Of a stretch of 64,000 bases of DNA, positions 57,507-64,000 are shown piece by piece. The notes beneath the pieces were generated by a model that saw only the letters and a program-made list of their open reading frames with translations, was not told the DNA's origin and ran no database searches. Source of the DNA: Palleronia rufa. Lineage in GTDB: Bacteria; Pseudomonadota; Alphaproteobacteria; Rhodobacterales; Rhodobacteraceae. The stretch lies in contig NZ_JQEY01000002.1 in the NCBI RefSeq assembly GCF_000743715.1, positions 77,620 to 141,619 of the forward strand. Direction: 5' to 3'. Made by a program: the position numbers and the translations under genes. The stretch's first letter is position 1. Each line of letters opens with the position of its first letter.

Positions 57507-58886
57507 ATGGCCCGTGTTCTGCACAACGACCAGCTTGACCAGTGGGACCGGGACAATCTGCTGCACCCGTCGACGCATCTGGCCCAGCACGCCCGCGGCG
57601 AAACGCCGGGCCGCGTGATCCGCACCGCGTCCGGCGTCAGGATCGAGGACCGCGACGGGCAGCGCTGGCTCGACGGGTTCGCCGGGCTCTACTGCGTGAA
57701 CGTGGGCTACGGGCGGTCAGAGATCGCGGATGCCATCGCCGAACAGGCGCGTGAGCTGGCCTATTACCACGCCTATGTGGGCCATGGCACGGAGGCGTCG
57801 ATCACCCTGGCCAAGATGGTCATGGACCGCGCGCCGGACCACATGTCCAAGGTCTATTTCGGGCTCTCCGGGTCGGACGCGAACGAGACCAACATCAAGC
57901 TGGTCTGGTACTACAACAACATCCTTGGCCGGCCGGAGAAGAAAAAGATCATTTCGCGCTGGCGGGGCTATCACGGGTCGGGCGTGATGACCGGATCGCT
58001 GACCGGATTGCCGCTGTTCCACGAGAAGTTCGACCTGCCCATGGCGCCGGTGCTGCACACCACCGCGCCCTACTACTACCGCCGCGACGACCTTTCCCAG
58101 TCCGAAGCCGCGTTCACCGCCCAATGCGCCGCCGACCTGGAGGAGATGATCGCGCGCGAGGGCGCCGACACCATCGCCGCCTTCTGGGCCGAGCCTGTGC
58201 TGGGCACGGGCGGTATCGTGCCCCCGCCCGCGGGTTACTGGAAGGCGATCCAGCCGATCCTGCGCAAGCACGACATCCTGCTGGTGGCCGATGAGGTCGT
58301 GACCGGGTTCGGCCGGCTGGGAAGCATGTTCGGGTCCGACCATTACGGATTGGAGCCGGATTTCATAACCATCGCCAAGGGCCTGACCTCTGCCTATGCG
58401 CCGCTCTCGGGGTCCATCGTATCGGACAAGGTCTGGAAGGTGTTGGAGAAGGGCACGGATGAGAACGGCCCCATCGGCCACGGCTGGACCTACGCGGCCC
58501 ATCCCATCGGCGCCGCGGCGGGGGTTGCGAACCTGAAGCTTCTGGACAGCCTCAAGCTGGTGGAGAACGCGGGAACCGTGGGCGCCTATCTTGTCGAACG
58601 GATGCGCGACGCGCTCGGCGACCACCCCCATGTGGGCGAGATCCGGGGCGAGGGGATGCTCTGCGCTCTGGAGTTCGTTCAGGACCGGGACCGGCGGCGC
58701 TTCTACGATCCGGCCGACAAGATCGGCGCCAGGGTCGTGTCCAAGCTGGCCGAGAGCCACGTGATCGGCCGCGCCATGCCGGGCGGCGACATTCTGGGCT
58801 ATGCCCCGCCCTTCAGCCTGACGACCCAAGAGGCAGATGAGATCGTGGCGGCCACCGTCAAGGCCGTGCGCGCGGCGGGTCTGTGA
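57507..58886 (+). CDS. Class III (omega) aminotransferase
   Basis: 459 residues. PLP features: SGSDANETNIKL, the aspartate in LLVADEVVTGFGRLG and the Schiff-base lysine at about 291 in IAKGLTSAYAPLSG, followed by GWTYAAHPIGAA. It resembles omega-amino acid:pyruvate or diamine aminotransferases. It is divergent from the DoeA/ArgE-like operon, and in ectoine catabolism a class III enzyme handles 2,4-diaminobutyrate, so a joint pathway is plausible. The 3' end overlaps the convergent MFS gene by 29 bp. Exact substrate uncertain. Confidence 0.92.
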   Translation: MARVLHNDQLDQWDRDNLLHPSTHLAQHARGETPGRVIRTASGVRIEDRDGQRWLDGFAGLYCVNVGYGRSEIADAIAEQARELAYYHAYVGHGTEASITLAKMVMDRAPDHMSKVYFGLSGSDANETNIKLVWYYNNILGRPEKKKIISRWRGYHGSGVMTGSLTGLPLFHEKFDLPMAPVLHTTAPYYYRRDDLSQSEAAFTAQCAADLEEMIAREGADTIAAFWAEPVLGTGGIVPPPAGYWKAIQPILRKHDILLVADEVVTGFGRLGSMFGSDHYGLEPDFITIAKGLTSAYAPLSGSIVSDKVWKVLEKGTDENGPIGHGWTYAAHPIGAAAGVANLKLLDSLKLVENAGTVGAYLVERMRDALGDHPHVGEIRGEGMLCALEFVQDRDRRRFYDPADKIGARVVSKLAESHVIGRAMPGGDILGYAPPFSLTTQEADEIVAATVKAVRAAGL

Positions 58887-60093
58887 CCGGGGGCGTCATC
58901 CGTTTGCGTCCCAGGAACACCACGGCGCAGACGACCATGAGCAGCATGGACACCAGGAACGGCGCGCCGGGCAGATAGACCGCGGTGGATTCGGCCGTTG
59001 CCACCCAGAAGACCTGACTCATCACCGCCGGGCTGACGATCATCGCAAGCGCCCCGGCGCTGGTCAGAAGCCCCTGCAACCCGCCCTGGGCGTTATCCGG
59101 TATGGCGCGCGACATCATCGCCTGAAGCGCCGGGATGACGACCGCGCCCAGGGCCGCCAGCGGCGTCAGGATCAGCGCCAGTGTGCCTGAGCTGACCATC
59201 GCCAGGGCCAGAAACGCGGCGGCATTGAAGAGGATCCCGTAGAGCACGGTCTTCCGGTCGCCCAGCCAGGCCAGGACGTAGCGGATCAGCCAGCCCTGCA
59301 CGATGGCAAGCGAGATGCCGAAGAGCCCCAGCGACAGGCCGATGGTCCTGGGGCCCCAGTCGAATCGCTCCTGCGCGTAATAGGCCCAGATCGCCGGATA
59401 GACGAAGAACGCGGTCTGGTAGAGGAAGAACATGAAGGTCAGCCGCCCGACGCGTTCCTTGCGGCCCAGATCCAGAAGCGCGCCCAGCGGGTTGGCCCGT
59501 TTCCATGAGAACGGGCGGCGGATGCGGTCGGTCACCGTTTCGGGAAGAACCATGACCCCAAGAAGCATGTTGGCCGTAGCCAGGGCCGCGGCGGCCCAGA
59601 AAGGCGCGCGCGTTCCCAGTTCCGCCAGCAGGCCGCCCATCAGCGGCCCCAGGACGAACCCCAGTCCGAAGGCTGCGCCGACCAGCCCGAACCGCGCCGC
59701 CTTTTCCTCGGGTGAGGAGATGTCGGCGATGAAGGCCGTGGCGACCGAGCGGGTGGAGGCCGCGATGCCGCCGATGATCCGGCCGAAGAGCAGGACCCAG
59801 ACATTCATCGCGACGGCGATCACCACGTAGTCCAGCGCCATGATGGTCAGCGTGATAAGAAGCACCGGTCTGCGTCCGAAACGGTCGGACAGGGTTCCCA
59901 GCAGCGGTCCGCAAAGAAACTGCATCACCGCGTAGGCGGTCGAGAAGATCCCGCCCCACAAAGCGGCCTGCGCGAGCGTGCCGCCTTCGATGTCGCGGAT
60001 CAGCTGCGGCATCACCGGGATCACCAGTCCGATCCCCATGGCATCGATCATCAGCGTTGTCAGGATGAACAGCAGGGGCAGGCGCGCGCGCAT
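58858..60093 (-). CDS. MFS exporter, TetA (TCR/Tet) type
   Basis: From the ATG at 60093 (GGAG five bases upstream) 411 residues and twelve predicted membrane helices. Features of the DHA1 tetracycline-exporter branch: LFILTTLMIDAMGIGLVIPV, motif A GTLSDRFGRRPVLL, GGIAASTRSVATAFIADISS and FGLVGAAFGLGFVLGPLMGG. It would export a drug or metabolite by proton antiport. Chromosomal relatives are common in Rhodobacteraceae and need not give tetracycline resistance; no TetR gene is adjacent. Confidence 0.9.
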   Translation of the reverse strand: MRARLPLLFILTTLMIDAMGIGLVIPVMPQLIRDIEGGTLAQAALWGGIFSTAYAVMQFLCGPLLGTLSDRFGRRPVLLITLTIMALDYVVIAVAMNVWVLLFGRIIGGIAASTRSVATAFIADISSPEEKAARFGLVGAAFGLGFVLGPLMGGLLAELGTRAPFWAAAALATANMLLGVMVLPETVTDRIRRPFSWKRANPLGALLDLGRKERVGRLTFMFFLYQTAFFVYPAIWAYYAQERFDWGPRTIGLSLGLFGISLAIVQGWLIRYVLAWLGDRKTVLYGILFNAAAFLALAMVSSGTLALILTPLAALGAVVIPALQAMMSRAIPDNAQGGLQGLLTSAGALAMIVSPAVMSQVFWVATAESTAVYLPGAPFLVSMLLMVVCAVVFLGRKRMTPPVTDPPRARP

Positions 60094-60181
60094 CGGGTCT
60101 CCGGTCCTGTTCGCGCCCATATGCGGCGGGGGCGCGGCCGGGTCAACTTGGACAAGGCCGAAAGGGGCGCGCCTGCGGTCC

Positions 60182-60886
60182 TTATGTCGCGGCGATGGCG
60201 GCCAGGCGGCGGGCCAGGTCCTCGGGCGCGGCGAAGAACGGAGAGTGCGACGTGGGCATTCGCTGGATGTTCCCGGCCGGGATGCCTTCGGCCATCAGCG
60301 CCTGGAAACCGACGGGGACCGCGCGATCGTCCTCGCAGAGAATGGCATGTCGCTCGACGCGCGGCGTGGCGGGATCGAGCGGCGTGCGCTGCGGCGCAAG
60401 AGGCTGCGGCGTCAGATGCGCGCGGGCATGTTCCAGCGTACCCGAAGGGCAATCGTGGTAGAAGAGGTCCAGCTGCCGGTCGGGCGCGAAGCTGAAGGCC
60501 ACGCGGTCCGCATCGGGGACGATGGCCGGAAGCAGCGGCTGTTCCGGCCAGAGATGGCGCATGTCGGCAAGGCTCTTGCCTGGCTGGGGTATGTAGGCGC
60601 AGAGATAGACCAGCCGCGCGATCTTTTCCGGCGCGCGGAGGGCCGCGGCGGTGATCGGAAAGCCGCCCATGGAGTGTCCGACAAGCGTCACCGGCGCGTC
60701 GATGGCCGCCAGGATCGCGTCGGCATATCCGTCCAGGGTCACCCGGTCGCGGGGGGTCTGGTCGGCGCCGTGGCCCGGCAGGTCGATCGCGCGGGCCGGC
60801 TGGCCCATGGCGCCCAGGGCGGCCAGGGTTTCGTCCCAGCACCAGGCGCCGTGGCAGGATCCGTGGATCAGGAGAAGCTCAGACAT
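60182..60886 (-). CDS. Alpha/beta hydrolase (EstC/MES-like esterase)
   Basis: 234 residues from the ATG at 60886. Starts at once with the fold (SELLLIHGSCHGAWCWDETL), nucleophile S72 in LVGHSMGGFP and the final His in MPTSHSPFF. The short-lid type resembles plant methyl esterases and bacterial EstC-like pyrethroid or salicylate esterases. Last gene of a five-gene catabolic operon; it overlaps pcaD by 8 bp. Substrate unknown. Confidence 0.88.
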   Translation of the reverse strand: MSELLLIHGSCHGAWCWDETLAALGAMGQPARAIDLPGHGADQTPRDRVTLDGYADAILAAIDAPVTLVGHSMGGFPITAAALRAPEKIARLVYLCAYIPQPGKSLADMRHLWPEQPLLPAIVPDADRVAFSFAPDRQLDLFYHDCPSGTLEHARAHLTPQPLAPQRTPLDPATPRVERHAILCEDDRAVPVGFQALMAEGIPAGNIQRMPTSHSPFFAAPEDLARRLAAIAAT

Positions 60887-61667
60887 GATTGATCCTGTCA
60901 AGGAACCGGTTGAGTGCGTCTGCATAGGCCGCGGGCTGTTCCAGGAACGGCAGGTGGCCCGCACGCCGGATCAGGGCGAAATCGGCCCCCGGGATCAGGG
61001 CGGCGGTCTCGCGGACCATATCGGGCGGGGTGGAGTCGTCCTCATCCCCCGCGATGGCCAGGGCAGGCAGGCGCAGGGTTGCCGTGGCGGCCATCAGATC
61101 GGTGCCGGAGATGGCCGCGGAGCATCCCGTGTAGCCATCCACGGGCGTGCGGGTGAACATATGGCGATAGGCGATGTGGTCCGGGCCGTCGCGGTAGTGG
61201 CGCGCGAACCAGCGGGCCACGGTGGCGTCCGCCTGGGCCGCCAGACCGCCGGTGCGGACGCTTTCGATCCGATCGTCCCAGAGCGCGGGCGTGCCGATCT
61301 TGGCGCCCGTGTTCGACAGGACCAGACCGCGCACCAGATCCAGCCGTTTCACCGCCAGGGCCTGCGCCGTCATGCCGCCCAGGGAGATCCCGACCAGGAC
61401 CGTGTCCCGCAGGTCCAGATGGTCGCAGAGCCGCTCCAGGTCGGTCACCAGCGCGCCCATGGCGTAGGGCGGCGGCGGCGCGTCCGAAAGGCCGTGGCCG
61501 CGGGTGTCGTAGCGGACGATGCGCAGGCCGGCGCGGAGATGGGGCAGCAGGCTGTCCCACAGATGCAGGTCTGTCCCGAGCGAATTGGAAAAGACCACCG
61601 CGGGGCCGTCGCGCGGACCTTCGTCGCGATAGTGCAGGTGGATGCCGTTCAGATGGGCGACAGGCAT
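60879..61667 (-). CDS. pcaD: 3-oxoadipate enol-lactonase
   Basis: 262 residues. The N-terminus MPVAHLNGIHLHYRDEG and FSNSLGTDLHLWDSLLPHL, the nucleophile S95 in VGISLGGMTAQ and the AGHLPFLEQP histidine match PcaD-type enol-lactonases of the beta-ketoadipate pathway. It hydrolyses 3-oxoadipate enol-lactone to 3-oxoadipate. The other pca genes are not nearby; instead it lies in an operon with two more hydrolases, a dehydratase and a dehalogenase, so a paralogue with another substrate is possible. Confidence 0.82.
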   Translation of the reverse strand: MPVAHLNGIHLHYRDEGPRDGPAVVFSNSLGTDLHLWDSLLPHLRAGLRIVRYDTRGHGLSDAPPPPYAMGALVTDLERLCDHLDLRDTVLVGISLGGMTAQALAVKRLDLVRGLVLSNTGAKIGTPALWDDRIESVRTGGLAAQADATVARWFARHYRDGPDHIAYRHMFTRTPVDGYTGCSAAISGTDLMAATATLRLPALAIAGDEDDSTPPDMVRETAALIPGADFALIRRAGHLPFLEQPAAYADALNRFLDRINHV

Positions 61668-61691
61668 GGGTTCAGATCCTACATGTGCGAG

Positions 61692-62654
61692 TCATGCGAG
61701 CCTCTCCAGCGCGCGGGAAAAGGTCCGGGGGTCGACGTTGCCGCCCGAGGCGATCACGGTCACGGCGTCGCCCTCGATCAGGTCGCGGCGAAACAGGGCC
61801 GCGGCCAGGGCGACCGCGCCGCCGGGCTCGCACACCAGCTTGAGCCGCAGGAACGCCAGCGCGACCGCATGCATCGCCTCGTCGTCGCTGACCGACAGGC
61901 CGGGTCCTGCGCGGTCTTTCAGGATCGGAAAGGTCAGATCTCCGGGCGCCGGGGTCAGGATGGCATCGCAAACAGAGCCGCCCACGGCCGCGTTACGCTC
62001 GATCCGGCCGGAGGAGAGCGAGCGGGCCATGTCGTCGAATCCCTCCGGCTCGACCGTGCGGACGCGGAGCGCCGGGCGCTCGGCCTCCAGCGCCAGGGCG
62101 ATCCCGGCGCTGAGCCCACCGCCGCCGCAGCAGACCAGCACATCGCCGGAAACGTCGCCGGGAAGCTGGCGGGCCAGTTCCAGCCCCACGGTGCCCTGGC
62201 CCGCGATGACCTCCGGGTCGTCATAGGGGCGGACCAGCGCCAGGCCGCGTTCCCGCGCCAGGGCGGCGCCGATCTCCTCGCGGTTCTCGCCGCGCGCGCG
62301 GTCGTAGAGCACGACCTCGGCCCCCAGGGCGCGCGTGTTGGCGATCTTGAGCGCGGGCGCGTCCAGCGGCATGACGATCACCGCCGGCATGTCCAGCCGC
62401 TCCGCGGCCATGGCGACGCCCTGGGCGTGGTTGCCAGAGGAATAGGCCAGCACGCCGCGCGTGCCCTTGGGCAGGGCGGTCAGCGCCGACCACGCGCCGC
62501 GGAACTTGAAGCTGCCGGCCCTTTGCAGCGGTTCCGCCTTTACGTGGACGCGCCGGCCGGCGAGATCGTCCAGGAACGGCGAGGTCAGGATAGGCGTGAT
62601 CCGCGCATGTCCGTTCAGCCGTTCGGCCGCCGCATGGATTTGCTCGACGGTCAC
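61692..62654 (-). CDS. PLP-dependent threonine/serine dehydratase-like enzyme
   Basis: 320 residues of the fold-type II family: VKAEPLQRAGSFKFRGAWSA with the PLP lysine at about K50, AYSSGNHAQGVAMAA and the phosphate loop CCGGGGLSAG. There is no ACT domain, so it resembles catabolic threonine dehydratase, serine racemase or hydroxyaspartate dehydratase rather than biosynthetic IlvA. The GTG start overlaps the stop of the hydrolase gene (GTGA). In this operon it would turn a hydroxy amino acid into a keto acid and ammonia. Confidence 0.88.
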   Translation of the reverse strand: MTVEQIHAAAERLNGHARITPILTSPFLDDLAGRRVHVKAEPLQRAGSFKFRGAWSALTALPKGTRGVLAYSSGNHAQGVAMAAERLDMPAVIVMPLDAPALKIANTRALGAEVVLYDRARGENREEIGAALARERGLALVRPYDDPEVIAGQGTVGLELARQLPGDVSGDVLVCCGGGGLSAGIALALEAERPALRVRTVEPEGFDDMARSLSSGRIERNAAVGGSVCDAILTPAPGDLTFPILKDRAGPGLSVSDDEAMHAVALAFLRLKLVCEPGGAVALAAALFRRDLIEGDAVTVIASGGNVDPRTFSRALERLA

Positions 62655-63469
62655 ATCAGCGCCCGCCAGCGCGCGATGGCGTCTAGCGCCCGGGGCTCGT
62701 CCAGGAACGGAACATGGCCGCGGTCGGGCACTTCGGCCGCGACCATGTCGGGACGGCGGGCCTGCATCTCGGCGAAGGTGGCGGGCGACAGCAGGTCGGA
62801 GTTCGCGCCCCGGATGCAGGCCAGCGGCAGGCCGCCCAGCGCATCGAAGGCCGGCCAGAGATCGGCGGCAGGCTCCGCGCCGCCGGCGCGCACCGTCTCG
62901 GCCAGGGCCGGATCGTAGTTGATCACCAGCCCCTCGTCGGTCTCCTCGTAGTGTTTTTCGACCTCCTGCCGCCAGCGGCTTTCGGGGACGTTGGCGAATC
63001 CGGCCATCAGGTTGGCGCGGACGGCAACGGCCTCGGCATGGGTTTTCTGCGCCGGGTTGCGCCCGATATAGCCCATGATCACGTCCAGCCCCTCCGGCGC
63101 GATTTCCGGGCCGATGTCGTTGAGGCAGGCTCCCGCCAGCCGGTCCTTGGCCATCGCGGCCAGGATCATGGCGATCAGCCCGCCCCGGGAGGTGCCGATT
63201 ACCGCAGCACGCCCCAACCCCAGATGATCCAGAAGTTCCACCGCGTCCCGCGCCTCCACCGGAACGGTGTAGCTGGCCGGATCGCCCCAGTCCGACCGTC
63301 CCCGGCCCCGGTAGTCGAGCGCGATCATCCGCGCGTCGTCCAGATGCGGCGCGAGGTAGTCGAAATCGGTCGAGTTGCGGGTGAGACCCGACAGGCACAG
63401 GATCGGCTGGCCCTCGCCCCGGTCCTGATAGTGCAGGCGCAGGCCGTCGGAGGTGGTGAAATCAGGCAC
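62651..63469 (-). CDS. Alpha/beta hydrolase
   Basis: 272 residues. Core motifs: HYQDRGEGQPILCLSGLTRN, ALDYRGRGRSDW, nucleophile S94 in IGTSRGGLIAM and the C-terminal His in VPDRGHVPFLDEP. It is of the lactonase/hydrolase type with a helical lid. Its start overlaps the dehalogenase gene by 8 bp and its stop overlaps the dehydratase start, so it is in the middle of the operon. Substrate unknown. Confidence 0.88.
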   Translation of the reverse strand: MPDFTTSDGLRLHYQDRGEGQPILCLSGLTRNSTDFDYLAPHLDDARMIALDYRGRGRSDWGDPASYTVPVEARDAVELLDHLGLGRAAVIGTSRGGLIAMILAAMAKDRLAGACLNDIGPEIAPEGLDVIMGYIGRNPAQKTHAEAVAVRANLMAGFANVPESRWRQEVEKHYEETDEGLVINYDPALAETVRAGGAEPAADLWPAFDALGGLPLACIRGANSDLLSPATFAEMQARRPDMVAAEVPDRGHVPFLDEPRALDAIARWRALM

Positions 63470-64000
63470 GGGCGATCTCCGGGATGGGGGTCAGGTCGGC
63501 AAGGACGTGGTGCGGGGCTGCGGGAAGGCGGTCCATGGGCTTGCCGGCGCGGTTCACCCATGCGGTGTCGAAGCCGTATCCCGCGGCGGCGCAGACGTCC
63601 CAGCCGTTGGAGGACACGAACAGCACCTCCGACGATGCGATGCCGAAACGCGCGTCCACCATGTCATAGACCTGCGCCGCGGGCTTGAAGACGCCCACCG
63701 TCTCCACCGACAGCACCGCATCCAGCGTGCCTGACAGCCCGGCGGACGCCACGGCGCCGTCGAGCATGGCGGGCGATCCGTTCGACAGGATCGCGGTCTG
63801 CAGGCCGGCGGACTTCAGGGCGGTCAGCGTGGCGGGCGCTTCGGGAAAGGCGGACAGCTGCCAATAGAGCGACAACAGGCGCTGGCGCAGATCCGCATCG
63901 CCGGCAAGATCGTGCGCCTCAAGCGCCCAGTCGAGCCCGTCCTGGGTTACGCCCCAGAAGTCCCGATGCGTGCCCATGATCGCCCGGAGCCAAGAGTATT
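63462..64000 (-). CDS. HAD-type (S)-2-haloacid dehalogenase, C-terminal part
   Basis: The first residues lie beyond the window. Visible are the segment YSWLRAIMGTHRDFW before the cap, QTAILSNGSPAMLDGAVASA (Ser-Asn motif), VGVFKPAAQVYDMV with the conserved Lys and FVSSNGWDVCAAAGYGFDTA with the acidic motif, all typical of type II haloacid dehalogenases. The nucleophile Asp is outside the window. It probably heads or nearly heads the catabolic operon. Confidence 0.88.
   Translation of the reverse strand, partial: YSWLRAIMGTHRDFWGVTQDGLDWALEAHDLAGDADLRQRLLSLYWQLSAFPEAPATLTALKSAGLQTAILSNGSPAMLDGAVASAGLSGTLDAVLSVETVGVFKPAAQVYDMVDARFGIASSEVLFVSSNGWDVCAAAGYGFDTAWVNRAGKPMDRLPAAPHHVLADLTPIPEIARA

Noticed and set aside
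60651-62918. 755-codon plus-strand frame
   Set aside because: Antisense to pcaD, the dehydratase and a hydrolase, all of which have clear catalytic motifs on the minus strand.

Overview
The window looks like chromosomal DNA of a high-GC alphaproteobacterium, most probably a member of the Rhodobacteraceae (Rhodobacterales). Evidence: strongly GC-rich coding, the prophage recombinase operon of a type common in that group (small unknown ORF, DUF2924, large serine recombinase, HTH gene), IS3/IS5/IS481/IS630 elements of alphaproteobacterial type, and short tightly overlapping operons. The species cannot be named from the sequence.

Layout. (1) 0-14 kb: host genes mixed with insertion-sequence debris. 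An IS5 end lies at the left edge, then a MocR-type regulator divergent from a flavin-binding PPOX-like protein, a chimeric IS481::IS3 transposase and an IS630 stump, a minus-strand envelope cluster of copper-handling type (DUF2946-like, BNR/WD40-like, DUF411, tiny membrane protein, cytochrome c, small membrane protein), an M3 oligopeptidase, a wrecked IS481, a fossil of a second serine-recombinase module, a sigma-70-like gene with a small companion, and two IS3 orfB corpses ending just before tRNA-Ser(UGA). (2) 14-17 kb: accessory island after the tRNA, with a DUF3883 gene split by a complete IS407-group element (perfect 4-bp target duplication) and an AT-rich two-TM protein. (3) 17.3-45.7 kb: a prophage. 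It holds an integration operon, a XRE/ImmA lysogeny switch with two matching palindromic operators, two unknown early genes, a replication/recombination module (HTH, RecA-like ATPase, DUF669 protein, Cas4-like nuclease, SF2 helicase, DUF6511, primase-polymerase, an iteron-like repeat field, RuvC-like resolvase), two DNA methyltransferases, AT-rich cargo genes, and a lambda-like packaging and head module (small and large terminase, gpW-like, portal, protease-capsid fusion, DUF2190, connector, DUF6441). It stops abruptly: no tail, lysis or tail-fibre gene is present, and an IS5 element plus an IS3 orfA stump occupy the break. (4) 47-64 kb: core and housekeeping DNA. rpmI-rplT, an RND efflux permease and adaptor, an M19 dipeptidase, a cluster of cupin, ArgE-type deacetylase and DoeA/EutD-like M24 hydrolase divergent from a class III aminotransferase, a TetA-type MFS exporter, and a minus-strand catabolic operon (HAD dehalogenase, two alpha/beta hydrolases flanking a PLP dehydratase and PcaD).

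How the genes work together. The prophage has everything to integrate, keep quiet, replicate and fill heads, but not to make tails, so as it stands it should be defective. Its regulation can be read from the sequence: operators of one design sit between the repressor/ImmA operon and the divergent unknown pair, and a second motif (TTTTCGCGAT) is shared between the recombinase-operon promoter and the early promoter region. The points most worth following are the near-coextensive second reading frame over the cytosine methyltransferase gene, the repeat field beside the primase gene, the uncharacterised early gene pair, the IS-split DUF3883 gene and the fossil second integration module.
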